From SAR86 cluster bacterium (lineage in GTDB: Bacteria; Pseudomonadota; Gammaproteobacteria; Magnimaribacterales; D2472), in the NCBI GenBank assembly GCA_023703615.1, contig CP097971.1, positions 398,315 through 462,314 on the forward strand: a stretch of DNA of 64,000 nt, given 5' to 3'. Shown here piece by piece: positions 8,977 to 17,935 of this stretch. The notes under the pieces were generated by a model. The model did no database searches, was not told where the DNA came from, and saw only the letters and a list, made by a program, of their open reading frames with translations. Both the position numbers and the translations under genes were made by a program. Every line of letters starts with the position of its first letter. Positions within the stretch are counted from its first letter, which is position 1.

Positions 8977-10410
8977 ATGTCAGAGGAAAATATTGGTGGA
9001 GAAGATTCAATTATTGATGAACGTAGAAAAAAATTAGAGATTCTTCGAAAAAATAATAAAGCGTATATAAATGATTTTCAAAAAAATCATTACGCTGATG
9101 ACCTTCATACAAACAATGATTCTTTTTCAAAAGAAGAATTAGCCAAAAAAGATATCAATAATATTTCAATAGCAGGAAGAATTATCCTGAAGCGAGTTAT
9201 GGGGAATGCAAGCTTTGCTACGATTAGAGATAAAAGTGGAGATATTCAAATATATGTAAGTAAAAATACCATTCCTGAGGAAGCTTATGAAGATTTTAAA
9301 ACATGGGACCTTGGAGATATTGCTGGTGTAACTGGAAAATTGTTCAAAACAAAAACCAATGAACTAACAATTGAAGCAGACGACGTTGTTTTATTAACTA
9401 AAGCCATAAGACCAATGCCAGACAAATTCAAAGGACTGGCGGATATTGAAACAAAATATAGACAAAGATATCTTGATATCATGAGTAACGAAGATTCTAA
9501 GAATGTTTTTTTGAGTAGAACGAAAATCATTGAATCTCTAAGATCTTCTCTTATAAATAGAGACTTCATAGAAGTTGAAACTCCAATGATGCATCCAATT
9601 CCAGGTGGAGCGGTTGCAAGACCTTTTATAACAAAGCATAACGCGCTTGATAGAGATTTATTCTTAAGAGTAGCTCCAGAGCTATATCTAAAGAGATTGC
9701 TTGTTGGTGGTTTTGAAAGAGTATTTGAAATAAATAGAAGTTTTAGAAATGAGGGTCTGTCAACAAAACACAATCCTGAATTTACAATGCTCGAATATTA
9801 TGAAGCATATTCAACTTTAGAAAAAACTATAGAATTTACAGCTAAGATGATTGCTGAGGCTGCTGAACTAGTTGCTGGAACAAAAAAATTAGTTTGGGGA
9901 GAGGATGAAATAGATTTATCAAAAATAAAAAAAGCAAATTTAATCGACTTAGTTATTGAGAATAATTCTAAAATTTCAAAAAATGAAATAAAAAAAATGA
10001 ACGGTAAACAATTACTAAATCTTTTTGAGGAAACAGTTGAAAAGAATTTAATAGAACCTACATTTGTAATTGGCTACCCAACGTCAGTATCACCCTTATC
10101 AAGAAAAAATAACGAAAATCCAGATATTGCCGATAGATTTGAACTATTTATAGGCGGCAAAGAAATAGCTAATGGTTTTTGTGAACTTAATGATCCTGAT
10201 GATCAGGCTGAAAGATTTAAAGATCAAGTTAAAGCAAAAGAATCAGGAGATAAAGAGGCGATGTCATTCGATGAAGACTACATAATAGCTCTTGAGCATG
10301 GTATGCCACCAGCTGTTGGCGTTGGTATTGGTTTGGATAGGTTGGTGATGTTAATTACTAACAAAACATCAATAAGAGACGTTATATTATTTCCACAACT
10401 TAAATCTTAG
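8977..10410 (+). CDS. lysS: Lysyl-tRNA synthetase, class II
   Basis: A 477-residue class II synthetase that charges tRNA-Lys. An N-terminal OB-fold anticodon domain (~60-150, SIAGRIILKRVMGNASFATI) precedes the catalytic core, with motif 2 FRNEGLSTKHNPEFTMLEYYEAY (shown here in two parts: FRNEGLSTKHNPEF, TMLEYYEAY) and motif 3 GVGIGLDRLVML near the end. The core block TKHNPEF is diagnostic. It starts immediately after the prfB stop and ends two bases before a convergent - strand gene. Nothing unusual in length. Confidence 0.96.
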   Translation: MSEENIGGEDSIIDERRKKLEILRKNNKAYINDFQKNHYADDLHTNNDSFSKEELAKKDINNISIAGRIILKRVMGNASFATIRDKSGDIQIYVSKNTIPEEAYEDFKTWDLGDIAGVTGKLFKTKTNELTIEADDVVLLTKAIRPMPDKFKGLADIETKYRQRYLDIMSNEDSKNVFLSRTKIIESLRSSLINRDFIEVETPMMHPIPGGAVARPFITKHNALDRDLFLRVAPELYLKRLLVGGFERVFEINRSFRNEGLSTKHNPEFTMLEYYEAYSTLEKTIEFTAKMIAEAAELVAGTKKLVWGEDEIDLSKIKKANLIDLVIENNSKISKNEIKKMNGKQLLNLFEETVEKNLIEPTFVIGYPTSVSPLSRKNNENPDIADRFELFIGGKEIANGFCELNDPDDQAERFKDQVKAKESGDKEAMSFDEDYIIALEHGMPPAVGVGIGLDRLVMLITNKTSIRDVILFPQLKS

Positions 10411-10411
10411 A

Positions 10412-10867
10412 TCACCATCTAAACTTGTCAAAATTTTCTGGATTTGCCCAACCCTCTGGATTATTCCATGATCTTTTATTGTTATACGTTTTTAAGTTGT
10501 ATGAAAAACACTCAAGATTATTGTTTGCGTCTTTGAATTCCTGTTGAAATCCAAGCTTAGTCATCTTCATATCGTTATTAGCTTCTAAAGAACCAAATAT
10601 TACAATTTTTTGACTTAAAAGATTTTTTATCATGCCAATTTCATCTTCAGAAAGCATAATATCTTCAAACACTACAAACAAATTATCATCACTGGTGTTT
10701 GTAGGTGAAATTATTGGCTCAATAACTAGATTTTTTATTTTTGTTTTTTCCAAACGCTTTGCAATTTTAGAAACATCTTGCTTAGTAATTAAAGATAAAT
10801 TAATACATTCTTCATCCTCAATTATATTAAATAGGAAGGCATTTCTAGTTTTTTCTTTTGTATTCAT
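10412..10867 (-). CDS. Hypothetical protein, 151 aa, Trp/Asn/Pro-rich C-terminus
   Basis: I do not recognise this protein. It has no signal peptide or membrane segment. Residues 1-110 alternate predicted strands and acidic helices (VFEDIMLSEDEIGMIKNLL), which resembles a small nucleotide- or SAM-binding fold lacking clear motifs. The end is striking: WNNPEGWANPENFDKFRW, an aromatic/Asn/Pro tail of the kind seen in some uncharacterised gammaproteobacterial proteins. It starts 4 bp inside the end of mdh, so the two probably share one mRNA. Coding is supported by the overlap, the composition and the tight convergent fit with lysS. Confidence 0.65.
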   Translation of the reverse strand: MNTKEKTRNAFLFNIIEDEECINLSLITKQDVSKIAKRLEKTKIKNLVIEPIISPTNTSDDNLFVVFEDIMLSEDEIGMIKNLLSQKIVIFGSLEANNDMKMTKLGFQQEFKDANNNLECFSYNLKTYNNKRSWNNPEGWANPENFDKFRW

Positions 10868-11862
10868 TTTAAAAGATGTTCGACATCTTTCCTTTCTGAC
10901 TCAAGTTCATCTAAAGAGATTTTAAATTTTTCTTTTGCTAACTCAGATAATGTTAGATCTCTTTTAATGTCAATTTCACCATTAGGTAGACATATTAAAG
11001 GAAAACCACAAATCAATCCTTCTGGAGCTCCATATGAACCGTCACTTGCTATAGCTGCACTAAAAGAGTCACCATCACTTGTAGGAGTTTCGCATGCAAT
11101 TATTGTATCTAAGGCCGCCTTTGCAGCAGATGTTGCAGAAGAAGCACCTCTTGCTTCAATTACTGCTTTGCCTCTTTGCTGAACAACAGGTAGAAAATCA
11201 TTTTCAATCCACTCTTTGTCATTGATAATTTCAGAAGCAGACTTTCCCTTAATATAAGCATTCTCACAATCAGGGTACATTGTTGGACTATGATTGCCCC
11301 AAATAACCATATTCTTAATATCTGAAATGTTAAAATTTGTTTTTTTTGCAATAACTGATTTTGCTCTATTAGAATCAAGCATTGTCATAGCCATCCACAA
11401 TTGAGATTTTTTTCCAGCAGAATTCATTCCAATTAAAGCATTTGTGTTTGCTGGATTTCCAACAACTAAAATTTTTGCATTATCCTTCCCAAATTCACCA
11501 ATACATTTGCCCTGATCAACAAAAATACCACCATTTATTTTTAGTAGATCTGATCTTTCTTCTATTTTTTTTCCTTCGTAAACAATTCCTCTCGGAATAC
11601 TTCCAACTAATAAAAACCAATCTGCATCAATTGCTGCTTCAGCAAAATTGTCAGTGAAAGTAACATTACCCATATTTGGAAAATATGAATCTTCTAATTC
11701 CATAACCAGACCCTCAAGCTTATTAACAACTTGTGGAATTTCCACTAAACAAAGATCAACAATTTTATCGCCAAATGTTCGCCCGTCCACTAATCGAGGT
11801 ATTAGAGAATAAGCTATTTGTCCTGCAGCACCAGTTACAACTACTTTTACTTTTGAATTCAT
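10864..11862 (-). CDS. mdh: Malate dehydrogenase (LDH/MDH family, cytosolic-type)
   Basis: A 332-residue NAD-dependent oxidoreductase linking malate and oxaloacetate. The N-terminal VVVTGAAGQIAYSL (7-20) is the nucleotide-binding loop; VVGNPANTNA and the active-site VIWGNHSPTMYP are typical of this class. The substrate loop is odd: after Arg91 (SIPRG) the family's short PGMERKDLL is replaced by a stretch about six residues longer ending in EERSDLL (to ~107). Both arginines appear to be kept. It is divergent from the SDR gene and may be co-transcribed with the 151-residue protein downstream. Confidence 0.92.
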   Translation of the reverse strand: MNSKVKVVVTGAAGQIAYSLIPRLVDGRTFGDKIVDLCLVEIPQVVNKLEGLVMELEDSYFPNMGNVTFTDNFAEAAIDADWFLLVGSIPRGIVYEGKKIEERSDLLKINGGIFVDQGKCIGEFGKDNAKILVVGNPANTNALIGMNSAGKKSQLWMAMTMLDSNRAKSVIAKKTNFNISDIKNMVIWGNHSPTMYPDCENAYIKGKSASEIINDKEWIENDFLPVVQQRGKAVIEARGASSATSAAKAALDTIIACETPTSDGDSFSAAIASDGSYGAPEGLICGFPLICLPNGEIDIKRDLTLSELAKEKFKISLDELESERKDVEHLLK

Positions 11863-11892
11863 TTTTATTTTATAGATTTATTACATGTTAAT

Positions 11893-11898
11893 TATAAT
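11893..11898 (+). promoter_or_regulatory. Possible -10 box in the mdh / SDR divergent spacer
   Basis: The 126-bp spacer contains a perfect TATAAT, without a convincing -35 partner. It could serve the + strand SDR gene. Weak support. Confidence 0.3.
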
Positions 11899-11988
11899 AG
11901 GAAATAAACTCTGCATAGTAAAAATTTAATATATTGATTAGAATAATCGATCTGAGTTTCATAATTTTCATTGTTTAGGAGAAATATA

Positions 11989-12891
11989 ATGAGCATAAGG
12001 TTTGATAACAAGGTTGCAATAGTAACTGGCGCTGGTGGAGGTATCGGCAAAGAGCATGCTTTAGAGCTTGCTAAAAGAGGCGCTAAGGTGGTTGTTAATG
12101 ATCTTGGAGGAACCGTCGATGGGAGTGGTGCTAGTGATGCAGCCAATGAAGTTGTTGAACTGATCAAATCAAATGGGGGAGATGCATTTGCTAATGGAGC
12201 AAGTGTTACAGATTTAAACGCAGTGAAAGCTATGGTTGATCAAACAATGGATCAATGGGGCAGAATTGATATCTTGGTAAATAATGCTGGAATACTGCGT
12301 GACAAAAGCTTTCATAAAGTAACAATGGAAGATTTTAATTTAGTTATGGATGTTCATTTTCAAGGAAGTTTAAATTGTACTCATACAATTTTTCCTATTA
12401 TGAGAGAGCAAGAATATGGAAGAATAATTTTTACAAGCTCTTCAAGCGGAGTTTTTGGTAATTTTGGGCAAACAAATTATGGTTCAGCAAAAATGGCAAT
12501 GGTTGGACTTATGAATACTCTGAAACTTGAAGGACAAAATAAAAATGTTTATTCCAATGCAATAACGCCTGTTGCTTATACCAGAATGACTGAAGGATTA
12601 ATCCCTGAAGATTTTGGAAAAAATTTACAACCAGAATATATAACACCAGCTATGATTTATCTAGCTAGTGAAAATGCACCTAATGGAGCAATTGTTGCTG
12701 CAGGAGCAGGTGTATTTTCTAGAATTTTCATTCATGAAACAATGGGAGTATCTTTAGGTATGGGTGAGGATATGACTCCAGAAAATATTGATGCAAATTG
12801 GGACAAAATTTCTGATATGACAGATGCTAGAGCTCTCCAAAATGGAGGAGAACAGACGTTAAAGTTCTTTGAATTGATTAATAAAGAATAG
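11989..12891 (+). CDS. Short-chain dehydrogenase, peroxisomal-MFE-2/hydroxyacyl-CoA type
   Basis: A 300-residue SDR. The cofactor loop TGAGGGIGKEHA is at 13-24, NNAG at 98-101 and the catalytic Tyr164-x3-Lys168 in NYGSAKMA. The long insert after the second strand (NDLGGTVDGSGAS) is typical of the (3R)-hydroxyacyl-CoA dehydrogenase domain of multifunctional beta-oxidation enzymes. Fatty-acyl or sterol side-chain oxidation is therefore likely, but the exact substrate is unknown. The ATG at 11989 is chosen because a clear AGGAGA ribosome site ends 6 bases before it; an upstream TTG at 11971 would swallow that site. It is divergent from mdh. Confidence 0.86.
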   Translation: MSIRFDNKVAIVTGAGGGIGKEHALELAKRGAKVVVNDLGGTVDGSGASDAANEVVELIKSNGGDAFANGASVTDLNAVKAMVDQTMDQWGRIDILVNNAGILRDKSFHKVTMEDFNLVMDVHFQGSLNCTHTIFPIMREQEYGRIIFTSSSSGVFGNFGQTNYGSAKMAMVGLMNTLKLEGQNKNVYSNAITPVAYTRMTEGLIPEDFGKNLQPEYITPAMIYLASENAPNGAIVAAGAGVFSRIFIHETMGVSLGMGEDMTPENIDANWDKISDMTDARALQNGGEQTLKFFELINKE

Positions 12892-12892
12892 T

Positions 12893-13504
12893 TTAAATTG
12901 AAAAACTTGGACGGCTTGATATTTTTTTCACATATCTATCTAAATTTTGAAAATCCTCAAGAGCGAGCTTGTTTAGCCTTATAATGAATTGAAGTGAAGT
13001 AACCATCTGCAGATCTGCATATGTGAGCTTGTTACATGTTATGTAATTCTTACCTTCTAAATGTTTTTCGTAATATTCTAGTGATTCCTTTCCAACTTCT
13101 CTTTGAGCTAAGCCAAAATCTTTATTTTGATTTTCCATTTCACTCATAGCAGGATGAGTATGTCTAAATCCATGACCTAATGGGATCACTAATTCAAACG
13201 TAACTCTTGAATACCACATTTCTATCAAAGCTATTTCTGAGGGATTTTCACCAAACATATTTGGTTGTGGATATAAACATTCTAAGTATCTGCAGATAGC
13301 AGTTGTTTCAAGAATTACTTCATCGTTATCAAGCTGAAGAGCAGGTACTCTAGAATTAGGAGCAATTGCTTTGTATGCCTGCTTTTTATGTTCTAATTTT
13401 CCAAGATCAAGATTTATTATCTCAATATCAGTTATATTTTTTTCAGCAAGATAAATTAATACTTTTCTTGGATTAGGAGCACTTTTGCTTGAATATAGTT
13501 TCAA
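12893..13504 (-). CDS. Glutathione S-transferase family protein
   Basis: A 203-residue protein with an N-terminal thioredoxin-like domain (LYSSKSAPNPRKVLIYLAEK, residues 3-22; VPALQL with the cis-Pro, and ETTAICRYLE for gamma-Glu binding). The all-helical C-terminal domain contains the N-capping motif TYADLQM. The active-site residue near position 8-10 would be a Ser rather than Tyr. Substrate is unknown. It starts 3 bases after nrdB ends on the same strand, so it is probably the third gene of the nrd operon, where other bacteria often encode a ferredoxin or glutaredoxin-like partner. A redox role beside RNR is inference. Confidence 0.82.
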   Translation of the reverse strand: MKLYSSKSAPNPRKVLIYLAEKNITDIEIINLDLGKLEHKKQAYKAIAPNSRVPALQLDNDEVILETTAICRYLECLYPQPNMFGENPSEIALIEMWYSRVTFELVIPLGHGFRHTHPAMSEMENQNKDFGLAQREVGKESLEYYEKHLEGKNYITCNKLTYADLQMVTSLQFIIRLNKLALEDFQNLDRYVKKISSRPSFSI

Positions 13505-13507
13505 TAA

Positions 13508-14764
13508 TTATTCCCAATTTAAAGCTCCACCTACCTGATATTCAGTTACACGGGTTTCAAAAAAGTTTTTTTCCTTTCTTAGGTCAATGATTTCTGACAT
13601 CCAAGGAAATGGGTTGCTTACCCCAATAAACTCTTCATCTAGGCCAAGCTGAGTAAGTCTTCTGTTAGCAATAAACTTGAGATATTCCTCCATCATTGAT
13701 GCATTCATGCCAAGAACACCCCTGGGCATTGTATCCCTTGCATACTGAATTTCTAGCTCTGTACCCTCAAGAATCATCTGAGCAGCTTCAGCTTTCATTG
13801 CATCATCCCATAGATGTGGGTTTTCAATTTTAATTTGATTAATCACATCAATTCCAAAATTCACATGCATAGATTCATCTCTTAATATGTATTGGAATTG
13901 CTCAGCAGTTCCAGTCATTTTGTTTCTTCTGCCCATTGATAATATTTGAGTAAATCCACAATAGAAAAATATACCCTCTAGAACACAGTAAAAAGCGATT
14001 AAATTTTTAAGCAACTGCTTATCTGTTTCAACTGTTCCAGTTTTGAAGTCTGGATCAGATATCTCTTGAGTATATTTTAATCCCCATGATGCTTTACGAG
14101 CGACACAAGGTACTTCTCTATACATATTAAAGATTTCACCCTCATCCATACCAAGAGACTCAATACAATATTGATAAGCATGAGTATGAATAGCTTCCTC
14201 TAAGCTTTGCCTTAAAATATATTGTCTACACTCTGGGTTTGTAATTAATCTATAGATCGCAAGAACTAAGTTATTAGCAACTAATGAATCAGCAGTTGAG
14301 AAGAAACCAAGATTTCTCTTAACGATTATTCTTTCGTCTTCAGTTAATCCATCTTCAGATTTCCATAGCACTATGTCATTTGTCATATTAATTTCTTGAG
14401 GCATCCAATGATTTGCACTACCGTCAAGATATTTTTGCCATGCCCATTCATATTTGAAAGGAACAAGTTGATTAAGGTCAGCTTTGCAGTTGATCATCAT
14501 TTTCTGATCAACCTCGACTCTTCCATTAGCCATCATTTCATCCAGCTCTTCAATACCGGCTGTTTCATCTAAATTATTAATTGCTTCTCTTGCTGCTTCT
14601 GCCCTTGTGCCTTCTTCAATTTCTGATTCAGGTACTTTTGCAATAGGTTCTTCAGCTTTTTTAACAACCTGTGGCTGATTTTTTTCTTTTACAACTTTTG
14701 CAGCAACTTCTTGTTGCAAAGGGCTTGTTGTTTCTTCTTTTCCGTATTCATCCCAATTTAACAT
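13508..14764 (-). CDS. nrdB: Class Ia ribonucleotide reductase, beta subunit
   Basis: A 418-residue radical-generating subunit. The metal and radical site is visible: Glu190, His193 and Tyr197 in [12 protein letters not shown], with the second ligand pair in DESMHVNFG. The C-terminal tail [15 protein letters not shown] is the conserved peptide that docks on NrdA. Residues 1-80 are an acidic, low-complexity extension beyond the E. coli protein (376 residues), a feature also seen in other marine and pseudomonad NrdB proteins. It lies 17 bp downstream of nrdA and shares its transcript. Confidence 0.96.
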   Translation of the reverse strand: MLNWDEYGKEETTSPLQQEVAAKVVKEKNQPQVVKKAEEPIAKVPESEIEEGTRAEAAREAINNLDETAGIEELDEMMANGRVEVDQKMMINCKADLNQLVPFKYEWAWQKYLDGSANHWMPQEINMTNDIVLWKSEDGLTEDERIIVKRNLGFFSTADSLVANNLVLAIYRLITNPECRQYILRQSLEEAIHTHAYQYCIESLGMDEGEIFNMYREVPCVARKASWGLKYTQEISDPDFKTGTVETDKQLLKNLIAFYCVLEGIFFYCGFTQILSMGRRNKMTGTAEQFQYILRDESMHVNFGIDVINQIKIENPHLWDDAMKAEAAQMILEGTELEIQYARDTMPRGVLGMNASMMEEYLKFIANRRLTQLGLDEEFIGVSNPFPWMSEIIDLRKEKNFFETRVTEYQVGGALNWE

Positions 14765-14781
14765 AATATTTCTCCTTTAAT

Positions 14782-17655
14782 TTATTGACACGCTTCACAA
14801 TCTGGATCATCGAGAGAGCATGCATCTGGAATTGGTGCAGCAGCTCCTAATTCTTGTGTATCTTTTTGATTTTCGTTTGAACTAACAGCATTTAACTTGC
14901 CTTGTTGTACTGTTGATTTTTCAGTTGATGTAGCAGCTATGGATCGTAAATAATAAGTAGTTTTTAATCCAGAATACCAGGCCATTCTGTATGTTATATC
15001 TAATTTTTTACCGTCGGCATTACCAATATAAAGATTTAATGATTGCGCCTGGTCAATCCATTTTTGTCTTCTGCTTGCAGATTCAACTATATATCTTGGT
15101 TCTACTTCAAAGGCTGTTGAAAAAAGTTTTTTTATATCATCTGGAATTCTTGAAATTTCTGATAGGCTACCCTCAAAATACTTCAGATCATTAATCATCA
15201 CATCATCCCAAAGATCAAGTCCTTTTAATTTTTTGACCAAGTGTGGATTAACAATTGTAAATTCACCAGACAAATTAGATTTTACATATAAGTTTTGGTA
15301 AGTTGGTTCAATTGACTGCGTTACGCCAGTTATATTTGATATCGTTGCCGTTGGTGCTATCGCCATCACATTTGAATTTCTCATTCCATCTTGTTTAACT
15401 TTTTTTCTTAACTTGTCCCATTCCAATGTTTCAGACCTATCAACTTTTATGTATTCCTTTCCTCTATGTTCTTCTAAGACTTCAATTGAATCCTTTGGAA
15501 GTATTCCTTTGCTCCATAGAGATCCCTCGAATGACTCGTATGCTCCTCTTTCCTTTGCAAGTTCTGTAGATGCATATATTGCGTTATAGCTTATTAGTTC
15601 CATGCTTCTGTCTGCAAACTCAACAGCATCTTTACTGCAGTAAGGAATGTCTTGCATGTAAAGAGCATCCTGGAATCCCATTAAACCAAGCCCTATTGGC
15701 CTATGCCTATAATTTGAGTTTTTTGCGGTATCTACAGAGTAATAATTTATGTTAATAACGTTGTCGAGCATCCTAATTGCTGTAGACACAGTTTTCTTTA
15801 CTTTTTCTTCATCAAGTTTTCCATCTTTCATATGATTCGCTAGATTAACCGAACCTAAATTACAAACAGCTATTTCTTTATCAGCACTTGTATTCAAAGT
15901 AATTTCTGTGCACAAATTAGAAGAATGAATAACACCAGCATGTTGCTGCGGTGATCTTAAGTTGCATGAGTCTTTGAATGTTATCCATGGATGACCAGTT
16001 TCAAATAACATGGTTAACATTTTTCTCCAAAGCTCTTTTGCAGGAACTGATTTATGTTGATTCATCTCACCAGTTTTCGCTTTTTCCTCGTATTCTTCAT
16101 ATCTTTTCTCAAACATCTTTCCAGTCAAGTCATGTAAGTCTGGTGTTTCGCCTGGTGAAAATAAGGTCCAATTCTTATCTTGTTCTACTCTTTTCATGAA
16201 TAAGTCAGGTACCCAATTTGCTGTATTCATGTCATGTGTTCTTCTTCGTTCATCCCCTGTGTTTTTTCTTAATTCTAAAAATTCTTCAATATCTAAATGC
16301 CAAGTCTCAAGGTAACCACACATTGCTCCTTTTCTTTTTCCGCCTTGGTTGACTGCAACTGCTGTATCGTTTGCAACTTTAAGAAAGGGTACCACTCCCT
16401 GACTTTTTCCATTTGTTCCTTTTATGTATGAGTTCATAGCTCTCACAGGAGTCCAATCATTTCCTAACCCGCCAGCCCATTTGGATAACAATGCGTTATC
16501 TTTCATAGCTGAAAAAATACCATCTAAATTATCAGGAATAGTAGTTAAGTAGCAGGATGATAATTGAGGTCGTTTTGTACCAGAGTTAAAAAGAGTTGGA
16601 GTAGAGCTCATATAATCGAAACTTGATAGTAATCTATAAAACTCAATTGCTCTTTCTTCTCTTTTTTCTTCTTCTATTGCTAAACCCATAGCAACTCTCA
16701 TGAAAAACACTTGAGGTAATTCGTATCGGGTATCATCACAATGAATAAAATATCTATCGTATAAAGTTTGCAATCCTAAATAAGTAAATTGATTGTCTCT
16801 TGAGTATTCAATAGCATTTCCAAGCATATTTAAATCATAAGTTTTCAGCTCTGGATCTAATATATCTAATTCAATACCTTTATCTATATAGGCTTTAAAT
16901 GCTTCAGGATAATACTTTTCCATTTCTTGATAAGTAGACTCTTCTGCTACTCCGAGAAAACTTAGGGCTTCATTTCTTATTTGATCCATCAATATTCTTG
17001 CAGTCACAAATGAATAATTTGGTTCTTTTTCAACTTTTGTTCTTGCTGACATGACTAAGCTTGTTCTCATATCTGAGATAGACACACCGTCGTATAAATT
17101 TTTTAAAGCTTCCTCTAGCACCTCATTCATTGAGACATGCTCAAGCCCTTCACATGCATCATTAATTAAACCTGCCAACCTTTCAACATCAAGAGGCACT
17201 ATTGATCCATCACTTTTTGTTATATTAATTGCTGGTGTGTCTGGAATATCGAAGTCAGGTGTTTCTATTTTTCTTTGTTGTGTTCTGTCTGCCCTGTAAA
17301 GAATATAACTTTTTGCTACTTTTAATTCCTCAGCTCTCATCAATTGGAGTTCCACTTGATCTTGTATCTCTTCAATATGCAGTGTTCCACCAGATGGCAT
17401 CCTTCTTTCAAAAACTTCTATGACGTCAGATGTTATATCATCAACTTTTTTATGAATCCTTTCACTGGCTGCTGCATTTCCAGATTCAACTGATAAAAAA
17501 GCTTTTGTTATAGCAACTTTAATTTTATCTTCTTCAAAACTGACCACTTTTCCATTTCTTTTTATGACTCTTAGTTTTCCTGGTGCAGTTATTTCAATTT
17601 CTGTCAATGGTGTGTTTTGTTGATTCTGTATTTTTGTTTCTTGTTGTCTTTCCAT
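14782..17655 (-). CDS. nrdA: Class Ia ribonucleotide reductase, alpha subunit, two ATP-cones
   Basis: A 957-residue catalytic subunit that reduces ribonucleoside diphosphates to deoxy forms. Two ATP-cone allosteric domains precede the barrel: ~28-130 (RVIKRNGKVVSFEEDKI) and ~145-235 (SDGSIVPLDVERLAGL). Catalytic cysteines lie in LSSCYLTTIPD, NLCTEI (with the Glu) and EIAVCNLGSVNLA. The flexible tail ends DPDCEACQ, with the reducing pair Cys953 and Cys956. The double cone resembles the Pseudomonas enzyme rather than the single-cone E. coli one. NrdR boxes and a DnaA box lie upstream, so expression should follow dNTP state and the replication cycle. Confidence 0.96.
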   Translation of the reverse strand: MERQQETKIQNQQNTPLTEIEITAPGKLRVIKRNGKVVSFEEDKIKVAITKAFLSVESGNAAASERIHKKVDDITSDVIEVFERRMPSGGTLHIEEIQDQVELQLMRAEELKVAKSYILYRADRTQQRKIETPDFDIPDTPAINITKSDGSIVPLDVERLAGLINDACEGLEHVSMNEVLEEALKNLYDGVSISDMRTSLVMSARTKVEKEPNYSFVTARILMDQIRNEALSFLGVAEESTYQEMEKYYPEAFKAYIDKGIELDILDPELKTYDLNMLGNAIEYSRDNQFTYLGLQTLYDRYFIHCDDTRYELPQVFFMRVAMGLAIEEEKREERAIEFYRLLSSFDYMSSTPTLFNSGTKRPQLSSCYLTTIPDNLDGIFSAMKDNALLSKWAGGLGNDWTPVRAMNSYIKGTNGKSQGVVPFLKVANDTAVAVNQGGKRKGAMCGYLETWHLDIEEFLELRKNTGDERRRTHDMNTANWVPDLFMKRVEQDKNWTLFSPGETPDLHDLTGKMFEKRYEEYEEKAKTGEMNQHKSVPAKELWRKMLTMLFETGHPWITFKDSCNLRSPQQHAGVIHSSNLCTEITLNTSADKEIAVCNLGSVNLANHMKDGKLDEEKVKKTVSTAIRMLDNVININYYSVDTAKNSNYRHRPIGLGLMGFQDALYMQDIPYCSKDAVEFADRSMELISYNAIYASTELAKERGAYESFEGSLWSKGILPKDSIEVLEEHRGKEYIKVDRSETLEWDKLRKKVKQDGMRNSNVMAIAPTATISNITGVTQSIEPTYQNLYVKSNLSGEFTIVNPHLVKKLKGLDLWDDVMINDLKYFEGSLSEISRIPDDIKKLFSTAFEVEPRYIVESASRRQKWIDQAQSLNLYIGNADGKKLDITYRMAWYSGLKTTYYLRSIAATSTEKSTVQQGKLNAVSSNENQKDTQELGAAAPIPDACSLDDPDCEACQ

Positions 17656-17818
17656 ATTTTTTGTCTTTCCCTATCTTTTTTACCGCATTAATCCATCTCT
17701 GTTATGTAAGAGTTTTAAGATTCGCTTTGTATGAAGTCTAGCGTGTCTGCAATTACACCAACTTTTTTTCCACTCTTGCTAATATTACACACGATCGGGG
17801 TAAAGAATCAAGTAAAAA

Positions 17819-17865
17819 ACACTATATATTGTGATATTTTTATATTTTATTACCATATAGTGTAT
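17819..17865 (-). promoter_or_regulatory. Tandem NrdR boxes upstream of nrdA
   Basis: Box 1 (17819-17834) reads ACACTATATATTGTGA, matching the known NrdR consensus acaCwAtATaTwGtgt at nearly every position. Box 2 (17850-17865), with core CCATATAGTG, is weaker. Core-to-core spacing is 31 bp, three DNA turns, the arrangement expected for cooperative NrdR binding. They lie about 165 bp upstream of the nrdA start and 70-115 bp upstream of glpK. The nrdAB operon is the logical target. Confidence 0.82.
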
Positions 17866-17903
17866 ATAAAGTGTTTTTTTGCTGTTGGTAACAAGTGTAC
17901 AAA

Positions 17904-17912
17904 TTGTGGATA
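17904..17912 (-). promoter_or_regulatory. DnaA box in the nrdA-glpK spacer
   Basis: TTGTGGATAA (17904-17913) is the reverse complement of a perfect DnaA box TTATCCACA. E. coli nrdAB is also controlled by DnaA, so a role at nrdA is plausible; the box is closer to glpK, however. Confidence 0.6.
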
Positions 17913-17935
17913 ATTAAATATTAAAGGAACAAATT

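Noticed and set aside
9285-9773. 162-codon - strand frame inside lysS
   Set aside because: Long only because the lysS sequence lacks the reverse stop codons; no protein pattern is recognisable and lysS is certain.
11971-11988. TTG start for the SDR gene
   Set aside because: The Shine-Dalgarno AGGAGA for ATG 11989 lies inside the extra codons, and family homology begins after it.
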